Assembly: GCA_012729635.1 (NCBI GenBank)
Contig: JAAYCT010000030.1
Span: forward strand, 1 to 64,000
Direction: 5' to 3'
DNA: 64,000 nucleotides
Source: Clostridiaceae bacterium
GTDB lineage: Bacteria; Bacillota; Clostridia; Saccharofermentanales; Saccharofermentanaceae
The notes beneath the pieces are model-generated. The model was not told the DNA's origin. It was given only the letters and a program-made list of their open reading frames with translations, and did not search any database. Position 1 is the first letter of the stretch; each line of letters opens with the position of its first letter. This document shows positions 1-8,054 of this stretch, one piece after another. The position numbers were made by a program, and so were the translations under genes.

Positions 1-97
1 GTCACGCCCCGCGTGGGCGTGTGAGTTGAAATGATCGGACGATGCGTAAAGATGTGATGCAAGAAGTCACGCCTCGTTGCAAAGCCGCCATAACGGC
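1..97 (+). CRISPR. Trailer end of a type I-C-like CRISPR array
   Basis: Positions 1-32 form one full repeat that starts GTCACGCCCC and ends GTGAGTTGAAAT. It carries a perfect internal stem, ACGCCC (4-9) with GGGCGT (15-20), and the TTGAAAT end typical of type I-C repeats. A 33-nt spacer follows (33-65). A second repeat then begins at 66 with GTCACGCCTCG, matches the first 11 positions at 10, and decays after about 76. A degenerate last repeat marks the trailer end, so the leader, older repeats and cas genes should lie left of the window. Only one spacer is visible, so array status is inferred from repeat form and spacer size. Confidence 0.8.
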
Positions 98-153
98 AAT
101 CGCAACTCAAACTGTACACGAATTTCCTCAAAAGCAACACCAATTATCTGGAG

Positions 154-196
154 TTGACATGTCCGCTACCGCAAAATAGAATCATCGATCGATGAT
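154..196 (+). promoter_or_regulatory. Sigma-A promoter overlapped by a 16-bp operator palindrome
   Basis: The -35 TTGACA (154-159) and -10 TAGAAT (177-182) are separated by 17 bp. The perfect palindrome ATCATCGATCGATGAT (181-196) overlaps the -10 and the expected start site. A repressor bound there would block transcription. The XRE-type regulator directly downstream is the likely binder, giving autoregulation (inference). Confidence 0.75.
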
Positions 197-242
197 GCTT
201 CAGTGGTAAAATAGTGAAAGGACCAGGGATGAGGAAATGAAC

Positions 243-1154
243 ATGAGTTTGGGAGAAAATATTCAGTTTTACAGAAATAAGGCCGGCATTACACAGGAGC
301 AATTCGCGGAGCGTTTGGATGTTTCGCGGCAGTCCGTTTCGAAATGGGAGTCCAACACGACCTACCCGGAGATGGACAAACTCCTTCAGATGTGCGGGAT
401 GTTTTCGTGCTCGCTCGATACGCTCCTCAGGGGCGACGCGGAAAGCGTCAGTTTCGAGGATACCGGGAAATACGATCAGCACATGAACGGATTCGCAAGG
501 GCGATCACCGTCGGGATCGCGCTTCTGTTTTTAGGCGTCGCGGTTCTGCTCATGCTCCTCGGGTTCGAGGTGTCGGTACCGCTTTCGGTCGTGGCGATGC
601 TGGCCTTCGTGGTCTCGGCGATCATGACGATGACATACGCCGGGCTGGGACACGACGCGTATATGAGAAAGCACCCGCAAGTTAAGCCGTTTTATTCCGG
701 GGAAGACATCGAAGCCGCCGATCGAAAATTCCGCCTGCAGATCACGTTAGGGATCGGACTTCTGTTCCTCGGCGTTCTTTGGCTCGTCGGAAGCTTCGCG
801 CTTCCGATCCCCGTCGATATAGGACGGCAGGTGTATGTGGCGATCGCGATCCTGATCTTCGGGATCGCCGTTGCGATCATGTCCTATTCCGGAATGCAGA
901 AGGACAAGTACGACATCGACAAATATAATCAGAGCAACACGCCCGAGGCGCGTCAGGCAGAGAAGGAAAACGATGAGAACTCGCCGGTCGGGAAATGGTG
1001 CGGCGCGGTTTTCATGATCGCGATTGCCGTGTTTCTGGTCCTCGGACTGGGCTGGCAGATGTGGCATCCCGGATGGATCGCTTTTCCGGCGGCGATATTC
1101 CTGTGTGCGGTCGGGGCGATCGTCGGCGGGAAACAGGGGAAGAAGGCCGATTAG
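243..1154 (+). CDS. XRE-family DNA-binding protein with membrane domain
   Basis: The N-terminal ~60 residues are a Cro/CI-type helix-turn-helix (ITQEQFAERLDVSRQSVSKWE). The rest holds about five to six hydrophobic segments in two similar DUF-like blocks, each a pair of helices followed by an acidic linker, and a final pair near the C-terminus. Such proteins are membrane-tethered regulators common in Clostridia; the signal sensed is unknown. ATG 243 is preferred over ATG 237 because GAGG at 231-234 is 8 nt away, but AGGGA at 225 could serve 237. A promoter with a palindromic operator lies just upstream, and a strong hairpin terminator follows. Confidence 0.85.
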   Translation: MSLGENIQFYRNKAGITQEQFAERLDVSRQSVSKWESNTTYPEMDKLLQMCGMFSCSLDTLLRGDAESVSFEDTGKYDQHMNGFARAITVGIALLFLGVAVLLMLLGFEVSVPLSVVAMLAFVVSAIMTMTYAGLGHDAYMRKHPQVKPFYSGEDIEAADRKFRLQITLGIGLLFLGVLWLVGSFALPIPVDIGRQVYVAIAILIFGIAVAIMSYSGMQKDKYDIDKYNQSNTPEARQAEKENDENSPVGKWCGAVFMIAIAVFLVLGLGWQMWHPGWIAFPAAIFLCAVGAIVGGKQGKKAD

Positions 1155-1210
1155 AGATTTTTTCGCGAAAAGCGCCGGCATTGCGGAGCGGACTTGGCAT
1201 CAACAAAGAA

Positions 1211-1260
1211 GGGGCTGTCTCAAAAGACTTGTAAGAAAGTCAAATGAGGCAGCCTTTTTC
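1211..1260 (+). terminator. Hairpin terminator, copy 1 of a dispersed repeat
   Basis: GGCTGTCTCA (1213-1222) pairs with TGAGGCAGCC (1245-1254) with one G-U pair. An AAA/AAA internal loop follows, then an inner GACTT/AAGTC stem, and TTTTT comes directly after. A near-identical element occurs at 52264-52318. It should terminate the XRE gene. Confidence 0.8.
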
Positions 1261-1642
1261 TATCCAAACAGACGGCTGTCGGAAATGCAAATAAAATATC
1301 CTTCCGCCCGCCTACATTCGGGAGAACCATCCGCACTGCTCCATATTGGCTGAGTGCCCCTTCCGCCGACTCGAAAAGTGCTGCTAATCCGACGCGGACC
1401 GACAAACGATTTCTTGAAGCCCTGAAAGCGCTGGAATCTAAGACGGTCGACGGACAAATCGTCGTGGAGCGCGTGATGAAATTTCCGTCATGTGCATATG
1501 AACCCCGTTCCATTTTTTGCTGTGCACAGTTATGATTAAGAAAGAAAACACAGAATTCGGACCCGATCTCTTCGTCACATTTTGGATCGGCCGAAAAATA
1601 CAATAAGCATTACGAACCGGAACGGTCGGAAAGGGGCTTATC
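1261..1642. other. Intergenic stretch without recognisable gene
   Basis: About 380 bp between the terminator and the next gene. Short frames exist on both strands, but none has a ribosome site or a recognisable product. TGAAAGCGCT near 1422 resembles half of a catabolite-control (cre) site, but the second half does not match. A weak GGGG ribosome site precedes the next gene at 1634. Confidence 0.5.
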
Positions 1643-2365
1643 ATGGCAGAGGATGTTAAGATGAATGAAGAACCAAAAGTGATCGACGAGGGGGAGAACA
1701 TCGAACCGGCCCTTGAGGGTTCGATACCCGAAGCGGATGCCGCTCAACAAGCCGTTTTGCAACAAGAGCCCGTTGACACGCAAGTGCAGACTCCGGCACA
1801 GTTGCCGGAGGAAGAGATTGCCGGGACGGTAACAGAGATCAAAAAGCCGGAGGCCAAGCCCGCGGTTCCGGAAGTCACCCTTTCGCCGGAGCAGGCGAAG
1901 GCGCTTCAACAGGAGAAAATGATCGCCATTGAGTCCATCAAGAAGATCCTGGATAAGGCGCGTGTCGCATTTTTGACTACAGTCAGCGGAAAACAACTGC
2001 TCTCCCGTCCGATGTACATGCAGAAGAGGGAGTTTGACGGGACGCTTTGGTTTTTCGCCAAAAGCGACAGCCCGAAGGTCGAGGATATTCGCCGGGACTC
2101 TCGCGTCAATGTGCTTTTCACCGAAAAGGAATTCGTATCCCTTTCCGGAAGGGCGGAAATCGTCGAGAATGATCTGAAAAAGAAAATGTATTGGGGCAAG
2201 ATGCTCGAAAAGTATTTTGAGACCGGTTACAACGATCCGAATATCGTTCTGATCAAGATCGAGGCTTTGTCGGCGCAACTGTGGGAAAAGCCAGGATCCC
2301 TTGATTCGCTCCTGAACCGGGTGGATCCGATGTCGGAGAGCGACGGGGTTACCGTGGATTTTTGA
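1643..2365 (+). CDS. Pyridoxamine 5'-phosphate oxidase-fold protein
   Basis: The first ~90 of 240 residues are low-complexity and rich in Glu, Pro, Gln and Ala, with no hydrophobic segment. Residues ~95-225 form a split-barrel FMN-binding fold of the general-stress-protein-26 type: an opening KILDKARVAFLTT strand, RPMYMQKREFDGTLWFF, DSRVNVLF, and a C-terminal VLIKIEALSAQLWE strand. Family members bind FMN or related cofactors and are linked to stress responses; the substrate is not predictable. The acidic proline-rich N-terminus is unusual for the family and may be a flexible tether. Confidence 0.85.
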   Translation: MAEDVKMNEEPKVIDEGENIEPALEGSIPEADAAQQAVLQQEPVDTQVQTPAQLPEEEIAGTVTEIKKPEAKPAVPEVTLSPEQAKALQQEKMIAIESIKKILDKARVAFLTTVSGKQLLSRPMYMQKREFDGTLWFFAKSDSPKVEDIRRDSRVNVLFTEKEFVSLSGRAEIVENDLKKKMYWGKMLEKYFETGYNDPNIVLIKIEALSAQLWEKPGSLDSLLNRVDPMSESDGVTVDF

Positions 2366-2418
2366 TGATTTTTCGCCCGAAAATCGGCGTTGCGAGCTCA
2401 AAACAGAGTGGCCGCCGA

Positions 2419-2448
2419 TTGTTCCGGTTGCCGGTAATGCGTTATAAT
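2419..2448 (+). promoter_or_regulatory. Promoter of zinc transporter gene
   Basis: TTGTTC (2419-2424), an 18-bp spacer, then a consensus TATAAT (2443-2448). It lies 31 bp before the GTG start of the transporter. Confidence 0.6.
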
Positions 2449-2479
2449 CCGAAGCAGAGTACACCTTCGGGAGGACATC

Positions 2480-3328
2480 GTGAATAATGTTTGGTTTGCG
2501 TTCGGTCTGACTTTATTTGCCGGCTTGAGCACGGGCGTCGGAAGTATCCTTGCCTTTTTCACGAAGAAAAGCAATACGAAGTTCCTGTCGATCAGTCTCG
2601 GATTCTCGGCGGGCGTAATGATCTATGTTTCGATGGTTGAGATCTTCTTCAAGGCGCGGGGCAGTCTGATCGAGGAACTCGGTACCGTTCGGGGATCGTG
2701 GATCACGGTCGTCGCGTTTTTCGGCGGCATGCTCCTGATCGGGGTGATCGATCAATTGGTTCCGTCCTCGGAGAACCCCCATGAGCTTCACTCGATCGAG
2801 GAAATGAACGAGAAGCATCCGGAGGAAGGTCACCACGCCGTTCAGATCAAAATGCGTGAAGAGGCGAAGAAGAATCATAAGCTTCTCCGAATGGGTCTTT
2901 TTACCGCTCTGGCGTTGGCGATCCACAATTTTCCCGAAGGTCTTGCGACCTTCATTGCCGCTTTACACGAGCCGGAAATCGCGATCCCGATCGCTGTCGC
3001 AATCGGGATCCACAATGTTCCGGAGGGCATTGCCGTTTCCGTGCCGATTTATTTCGCGACCGGGAGCCGGAAAAAGGCCTTTTTCTATTCCTTCCTGTCC
3101 GGTTTGGCCGAGCCGGTCGGCGCGCTCGTCGGCTACCTGATCCTGATGCCGTTCATGAGCGATGCGCTGATGGGCGTCGTTTTCGCGATGGTTGCCGGTA
3201 TTATGGTTTTTATTTCGCTGGATGAACTGCTTCCTTCCGCCCGGGAATACGGAGAACACCATCTTTCGATTTACGGGATGGTCGGCGGGATGGTATTGAT
3301 GGCAATCAGCCTGCTCCTGTTTTTATAG
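2480..3328 (+). CDS. zupT: ZIP-family zinc/metal transporter (ZupT-like)
   Basis: A 282-residue polytopic membrane protein with about eight helices. The two metal-site helices are clear: HNFPEGLATFIAAL and HNVPEGIAVSVPIYFATG, the HNxPEG signatures of ZupT-type ZIP carriers, with a third E in SGLAEPVGA. A His/Glu-rich cytoplasmic loop (around residues 95-125) lies between helices 3 and 4, as usual in this family. It would import Zn2+ and other divalent metals. The start is GTG, with GGGAGG 5 nt before it. It stands alone behind its own promoter; the gene downstream is convergent. Confidence 0.92.
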   Translation: MNNVWFAFGLTLFAGLSTGVGSILAFFTKKSNTKFLSISLGFSAGVMIYVSMVEIFFKARGSLIEELGTVRGSWITVVAFFGGMLLIGVIDQLVPSSENPHELHSIEEMNEKHPEEGHHAVQIKMREEAKKNHKLLRMGLFTALALAIHNFPEGLATFIAALHEPEIAIPIAVAIGIHNVPEGIAVSVPIYFATGSRKKAFFYSFLSGLAEPVGALVGYLILMPFMSDALMGVVFAMVAGIMVFISLDELLPSAREYGEHHLSIYGMVGGMVLMAISLLLFL

Positions 3329-3351
3329 AGAATTCGGTTGATCGGCAGTAT

Positions 3352-4713
3352 TCATGGCTCTTCGGAGATTGATTCGTCGTATTGGATTACCGATTGGATT
3401 ACCGGATATGGATTGTTGAGCATCCCGATTGGGCAGAAGAAATAATCGGTGCCCGTGTCGGAAAGATAATGGAACGGTGTGAGCATGTAAACGAGCTCCT
3501 CGGAATCACCGGATGTGTAAAAATCGATTACGTTTACCTTGTTTCCGATGACCTGAACCGTCATGGAGATTACTTCCGTGTCGGAGGCTGATGTGCCGAA
3601 GGAAATTGTAACAAACCAAGGGTCTTGGAATGCCGAAGAAGAGGAGCCGTCAAGCTCCGGGAACGATTCGTCGAATCGATAGGGGCTTCCGACCGAATAG
3701 GAGGTTATCCTTATTCCTTGATCGGAAAGCGCCTGAAGTTTTTCGACATATTCATTGCGCAATTGATTGTGATAATTTAACGCGCCGATTGCGCGCACCT
3801 TTTCCGTCCGCTCACGGGCTTCCCGGTGCAAACGGGTATTTTCGAAAATCAGAATATCGAACATCGTTTGGGGAATCAGTTCCGATTGATTCATCCAATC
3901 CGGTTGGTTATTGAGTCGCCCCCCGACGGTCGGACGATAATAACGATTGCCGTCCTCTGCCGCAAACCGGATGTAGGTCAGCGAGCTGTCCGGAATTTCG
4001 CTCATAATGTCAACGACAAGAATGTCGTCGGTGAGTAGGGGTTGCGCAAGCCGAACCGCTTCGTCAAAAACCTCCTCGGGAATCGGAGTGAATCGTTCCG
4101 TGCCGGTCGAATTCATGACAATGATTTGAGCCCAGAAATCGGCGGGTGCAAGGTCGTCCGGAATGGCTTGAATTTTTTCGTTTCCGGCGAGCGTATAGTA
4201 TTCAACTCCATCTATGATTACTTTTATATAATCCCATCGGCTGATCGACGACCCGAACGAATCCTGAATGAGCGACTCGTAAATCCAATCGGTTTCAAAA
4301 TATTCGAAGGCCGCGGCGAAATCGCCTTCGCTCAGACTTTTAGCGAAATCGTTGACCAAACGAACGTCTTCTGCATTTGAAAAGGAGAGGCTCTCGCCTT
4401 TTGAATCGTTATAAGCGATTTTGATAAGGACGGCAATCGACAGGATCAACAGTACGCAGAGGATGGATATGATCCATCTGCGGCGGATTTTTTTCATTCC
4501 TTTTGCGAGCGTTATTTCCCGTTCGATTTCTTCCGTTTCCTCCGGTTCGTCGGATGACTCGGTCAGTACGAGCGGCCCGCTCATTGCTGCCAGTGATTTA
4601 GCGCACGATTCACAGTTTGCGATGTGTTCGTCGACTTTTGTTTTCGTTATTTCCGAGCAATCGCCCGCTGCGTAAACCGGCAGCAAATCCCGAATAATCT
4701 CACAATGAATCAT
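3352..4713 (-). CDS. zf-HC2 membrane protein, anti-sigma-like
   Basis: The N-terminal ~50 residues form an anti-sigma zinc finger (HC2) with the H-x3-C-x2-C core HIANCESC. One transmembrane helix (around WIISILCVLLILSIAVLI) follows, then a ~340-residue outer domain with no family I recognise. Such proteins usually hold an ECF sigma factor at the membrane, but no sigma gene is adjacent; the upstream neighbour is divergent. ATG 4713 and ATG 4716 are both served by GGGAGAAGG; 4713 has better spacing. The longer reading frame back to 4797 lacks a ribosome site. A Cys is present near the N-terminus of the finger (MIHCEII). Confidence 0.8.
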   Translation of the reverse strand: MIHCEIIRDLLPVYAAGDCSEITKTKVDEHIANCESCAKSLAAMSGPLVLTESSDEPEETEEIEREITLAKGMKKIRRRWIISILCVLLILSIAVLIKIAYNDSKGESLSFSNAEDVRLVNDFAKSLSEGDFAAAFEYFETDWIYESLIQDSFGSSISRWDYIKVIIDGVEYYTLAGNEKIQAIPDDLAPADFWAQIIVMNSTGTERFTPIPEEVFDEAVRLAQPLLTDDILVVDIMSEIPDSSLTYIRFAAEDGNRYYRPTVGGRLNNQPDWMNQSELIPQTMFDILIFENTRLHREARERTEKVRAIGALNYHNQLRNEYVEKLQALSDQGIRITSYSVGSPYRFDESFPELDGSSSSAFQDPWFVTISFGTSASDTEVISMTVQVIGNKVNVIDFYTSGDSEELVYMLTPFHYLSDTGTDYFFCPIGMLNNPYPVIQSVIQYDESISEEP

Positions 4714-4752
4714 CATCCTTCTCCCGTCGATTTCGGAGTTTTTCTTTACTCT

Positions 4753-4777
4753 GAAAAAAGCCGATTTCCCCCGGCTT
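4753..4777 (-). terminator. Possible leader terminator (attenuator) before zf-HC2 gene
   Basis: On the minus strand AAGCCG (4777-4772) pairs with CGGCTT (4763-4758) and runs into TTTTTT. No gene ends here on that strand, so it would act inside the 5' leader of the zf-HC2 gene. The stem is only 6 bp. Confidence 0.4.
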
Positions 4778-4823
4778 CCTTTATTCACACCGCTCAATGA
4801 TTGGATTCATGAAAAGGTGAAAG

Positions 4824-4842
4824 GTTACACTCGAATTGTAAC
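4824..4842. promoter_or_regulatory. Inverted repeat in divergent upstream region
   Basis: GTTACA (4824-4829), 7 bp, TGTAAC (4837-4842), located between the divergent zf-HC2 and Dabb genes. It could be a regulator site for either. On the minus strand the TGTAACCTTT it contains resembles the -35 of some ECF promoters, but no matching -10 is seen. Confidence 0.4.
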
Positions 4843-4938
4843 AGATCGGAGCACCCGTTTGAATAAGGGTTTCGAACTGAATATTGACCGAAGGGATACA
4901 CACGGCTATGATGACAGAAAACCGGGGAGGAAATAGCG

Positions 4939-5241
4939 ATGGTGGTTCATATTGTCATGTGGACGTTAAAGGATTTCGCGGAAGGCCGCACCAAGGAAGA
5001 AAACGCGGTTCTTTTGCAGAAAAGGTTGGAGGAACTCAAGAATTCTATCCCGGAAATCAAGCATATCGAGGCCGGCCGTAATTTCAACAACTCGCCGGCT
5101 GCGTACGATGTGGTTCTTTACTCCGAATTTTCCGATAAAGAGGGGTTGGCCGCGTATCAGATTCATCCGGAGCATCAAAAGGTTGCGGCGCTCGTCGGAG
5201 CGGTTACCGAAAGCAGAGCGGTAACGGATTACGAGCGTTGA
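4939..5241 (+). CDS. Dabb-family (stress-responsive A/B barrel) protein
   Basis: A 100-residue protein starting MVVHIVMWTLKD, with the Dabb hallmark pattern: an N-terminal HIV(M/L)WxxK strand, a helix, AYDVVLYSEFSD, and an HPEHQKV motif near residue 75. Family members are small dimeric ferredoxin-like barrels of mostly unknown function, some acting in polyketide or stress pathways. GGGGAGG ends 8 nt before the ATG. No operon partner: both neighbours are divergent or convergent. Confidence 0.9.
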   Translation: MVVHIVMWTLKDFAEGRTKEENAVLLQKRLEELKNSIPEIKHIEAGRNFNNSPAAYDVVLYSEFSDKEGLAAYQIHPEHQKVAALVGAVTESRAVTDYER

Positions 5242-5312
5242 CGGATCGAATCGGAGCGTAATGAAAAACAGATCTGTCGTTCAGTACGCTCTACCCGCCG
5301 GCGGTCAACGAA

Positions 5313-5792
5313 TCAGTCTTTTCTGAATAGTGCGTCGACCGATGTGTCGGTGTTGACTTCAACCGTAATCGTCGGATCGGTGCTTTCCAGTATAACGCCC
5401 CATTGAGTTCCGTCTGTGACCTGCCAAACCTGCCAGGAATCGAAAACATATCCCTCGGCCGCTTCCTGAAAGAATGTGACCGGGGTCCCGGCCGCAATCA
5501 TGCCGTCGTCCGCATACGGCTCAAAGGAGACATGCCCTCCGCCCTCGGTTCCCAAATTATCGAGCGGTCGGCCATGAACGGAAACGCAACAGAAAACCTG
5601 TTGTGCTGTTGTTGTGGCGGCCGTATCCGTCACGGAAACGGTCGTTTCTTCTTCCATCGGGGGGACATAGTCCTCCAGATCCCCGGCGATTTTTTTCGCC
5701 GCTTCCTGTGCTTCCTCGGGTGTGCATCCGGCAATCAAAACGGAAAAGGAAAAGATGAAGACAAACAAAAACGAGAGGATGCGTTTGGACAT
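5313..5792 (-). CDS. Lipoprotein with InlB-B-repeat-like C-terminal domain
   Basis: 159 residues. A short basic start and a hydrophobic stretch end in the lipobox LIAGC, so it should be lipid-anchored outside the cell. A helical, Glu-rich linker and a Thr-rich stretch (to ~65) follow. The C-terminal ~85 residues have the pattern GGxVSFEPYADDGMIxAGTPVTFxxxxxxGYVFDSW ending in TVEVNTDTSVDALF, the form of bacterial surface beta-repeats found in adhesins. An AAAGGAGG ribosome site precedes it. Ligand unknown. Confidence 0.75.
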   Translation of the reverse strand: MSKRILSFLFVFIFSFSVLIAGCTPEEAQEAAKKIAGDLEDYVPPMEEETTVSVTDTAATTTAQQVFCCVSVHGRPLDNLGTEGGGHVSFEPYADDGMIAAGTPVTFFQEAAEGYVFDSWQVWQVTDGTQWGVILESTDPTITVEVNTDTSVDALFRKD

Positions 5793-6025
5793 AATTTGCC
5801 TCCTTTATCTGTTTTCCGATGGTTCGAGGCATCGGGGTCGGACTAAAAGTGACACCGGCGCCGCATATCAAAAACTGTCTGTTTCCATTATATCTTTCGG
5901 CAACATACAATTCCATATTTTGGGGCTTGAAGCTTCCTTTGTGAAAACGGTTTTTTGTCATGGATTCTTCCTTTCGGATTATAATAAACGGGGAACGGTT
6001 ATTTTTTAGGAAAGGCAAACACATC

Positions 6026-7507
6026 ATGTCGGTCATCAGCGTCCACCATCTGACCTTCTCCTATGACGGGAGCTACGGTAATATTTTTGACAATGTCAGT
6101 TTCCAGATCGACAGCGACTGGAAGCTCGGCTTCATCGGTCGAAACGGGCGGGGCAAGACGACGTTTCTGCGACTTCTGCTCGGCGATTTCGCGTATGCCG
6201 GAAGCATCCGGGCGACCGAAAAATTCGAGTATTTTCCGTACGAGGTCCCGGATATGAGTCGACGGACTTTTGATGTGATGACGGATATTTGCCCGGAGTG
6301 TATGGAGTGGGAGATCAAACGGGAGATCGCTTTGCTTGACGTCTCCGAGGAGGCATTGGGACGGCCGTTCGAGACGCTTTCCGAGGGGGAGCGGACGAAG
6401 ATCCTTCTCGCCGCGTTGTTTTTGGCGTCGCATCGATTCCTTCTTCTGGATGAACCGACCAATCACCTCGACATTGACGCGCGAAAATCGGTTACTGCCT
6501 ACCTGGCTTCCAAGAAAGGATTTATCCTGGTTTCCCACGACCGCGACCTCCTCGACGCCTGCGTCGATCATATCCTCTCGATCAACAAGACGGATATTGA
6601 GGTGCAGAAGGGCAACTTCAGCTCCTGGTGGGCCAATAAGAATAATCGCGACGATTTCGAGCGGGACGAGAACAGAAAGCTCAAACGCGAGATCGATCGT
6701 CTCGGTGAATCAGCCCGGAGAAACGTCTCGTGGGCGGAAGCGGTCGAAAAGAGCAAGTATAAGCCCAACAAGGATGGCGACAGGCCCTTAGACAAGGGAT
6801 TCATCGGACACATGTCGGCCAAGGCGATGAAGCGCGCCAAGAGCATTGCTGCAAGGCAGGAGGCCGCCGCGGAAGAAAAATCCAAGCTTTTGCACAACAT
6901 CGAACGAAGTGATGACATCAAGATATCCCCGGTTGACTTTCACAGAGAACGAATGGTCGATGCGTCACACTTGTCGCTTTTCTACGGGGATCGAAAAGTG
7001 GTCGACGGCATTTCTTTTTCCGTGCGTTCCGGGGATCGGATCGCGATTGCCGGAAGAAACGGGAGCGGAAAATCGAGCATTCTGAAGTTGATTTGCGGGC
7101 AGAACATTACCCATGAGGGCTCCTTCAAGGTCGAAAGCGGGCTTGTGATCTCTTTTTTGCCGCAGGACACGTCGCATCTTCGGGGCAGTATGGACGATTT
7201 CGTGCCTCGATTCGGTCCGGACGGTGCTCTTTTTCGGGCGATACTCAATAAACTCGATTTCTCGCAGGATGATTTTGACAAAAATCTCGAGGAATTGAGC
7301 GGCGGACAGAAGAAAAAAATCCTCATTGCCCGAAGCCTTTGCGAAAAAGCTCACCTGTACGTGTGGGACGAGCCGCTGAATTTTATCGACGTCTTTTCGA
7401 GAATCCAGATCGAAAAAATGATCCTTACGTACCGGCCGACATTGCTTTTCGTCGAGCACGACGAGGCGTTTCGCAGAAATATCGCGACCCGGACCATCGA
7501 AGTGTAG
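6026..7507 (+). CDS. ABC-F ribosomal protection protein, Lsa/Vga type
   Basis: 493 residues with two ABC ATPase domains and no membrane segments. Domain 1: Walker A GRNGRGKT, signature LSEGERTK, Walker B LLLDEPTNHLD. Domain 2: GRNGSGKS, LSGGQKKK, VWDEPLNFID. A charged linker between them (about residues 195-300) would be the antibiotic-resistance loop region. The opening ISVHHLTFSYDG and WKLGFIGRNGRGKT closely resemble Lsa-type proteins, which bind the ribosomal exit site and displace lincosamides, streptogramin A and pleuromutilins. Spectrum cannot be read from sequence. ATG 6026 is set by AGGAAAGG 10 nt upstream; the longer frame from 5960 has no ribosome site. Confidence 0.9.
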   Translation: MSVISVHHLTFSYDGSYGNIFDNVSFQIDSDWKLGFIGRNGRGKTTFLRLLLGDFAYAGSIRATEKFEYFPYEVPDMSRRTFDVMTDICPECMEWEIKREIALLDVSEEALGRPFETLSEGERTKILLAALFLASHRFLLLDEPTNHLDIDARKSVTAYLASKKGFILVSHDRDLLDACVDHILSINKTDIEVQKGNFSSWWANKNNRDDFERDENRKLKREIDRLGESARRNVSWAEAVEKSKYKPNKDGDRPLDKGFIGHMSAKAMKRAKSIAARQEAAAEEKSKLLHNIERSDDIKISPVDFHRERMVDASHLSLFYGDRKVVDGISFSVRSGDRIAIAGRNGSGKSSILKLICGQNITHEGSFKVESGLVISFLPQDTSHLRGSMDDFVPRFGPDGALFRAILNKLDFSQDDFDKNLEELSGGQKKKILIARSLCEKAHLYVWDEPLNFIDVFSRIQIEKMILTYRPTLLFVEHDEAFRRNIATRTIEV

Positions 7508-7571
7508 ACACGGTATTGAAAAATGAATAAAGATACAGTACCATGAATAAATATTATTTGAGAGGGGGTGT

Positions 7572-8015
7572 ATGATTATGATTCGAAAAATGACGACCGA
7601 CGATTATGATGCGGTTTTTTCGCTCTGGGCTTCAACACCCGGCATGGGCCTCAATGATGTCGATGATTCCCGGGAGGGCATCGGGAAATATCTCCGGAGG
7701 AATCCCGAAACGTGCTTTGTCGACGAGGAGGACGGCCGCTTGGTCGGTGCGATCCTTTCCGGCCATGACGGACGCCGCGCCTTGATCTACCATTTGGCGG
7801 TGCGGGAGGAATGCCAACGCCGCGGAATCGGCGGAGCGCTTTTGGACGAAGCCCTCCGGGCGCTTCGTCGGGAAGGAATCCTGAAGGTCGCGCTTGTGGT
7901 GCTTGAAAGGAACGGGAAGGGAAATTTTTTCTGGGAAAAGCACGGATTTTCGATACGACCGGATCTTATATATCGGAACCGTCAGATCGGCGAATATAAC
8001 GGATTTCACACATAA
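7572..8015 (+). CDS. GNAT acetyltransferase
   Basis: 147 residues with the GNAT fold: an N-terminal IRKMTTDDYDAVFSLW, strand LVGAILSGHDGRRALIYHLAV, the acetyl-CoA loop RRGIGGAL (Q/RxxGxG/A), and a C-terminal FWEKHGFSIR. It resembles the YpeA group. The protein at 61784-62203 is a clear paralogue sharing DSR-GI, RNP-T and GHDGRR. AGAGGGGG gives the ribosome site. The substrate is unknown. It follows the ABC-F gene by 64 bp with no clear terminator between. Confidence 0.9.
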   Translation: MIMIRKMTTDDYDAVFSLWASTPGMGLNDVDDSREGIGKYLRRNPETCFVDEEDGRLVGAILSGHDGRRALIYHLAVREECQRRGIGGALLDEALRALRREGILKVALVVLERNGKGNFFWEKHGFSIRPDLIYRNRQIGEYNGFHT

Positions 8016-8054
8016 TGGAATGATTTCGGGCAGACGGAGCAGGAGGAATATAAA

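Noticed and set aside
1422-1436. cre-like site TGAAAGCGCT in the gap after the XRE gene
   Set aside because: The second half of the consensus does not match and no promoter lies close by.
5249-5293. GAGCGTA...TACGCTC inverted repeat between convergent genes
   Set aside because: The loop is about 26 nt and there is no U-tract, so I could not support it as a terminator.
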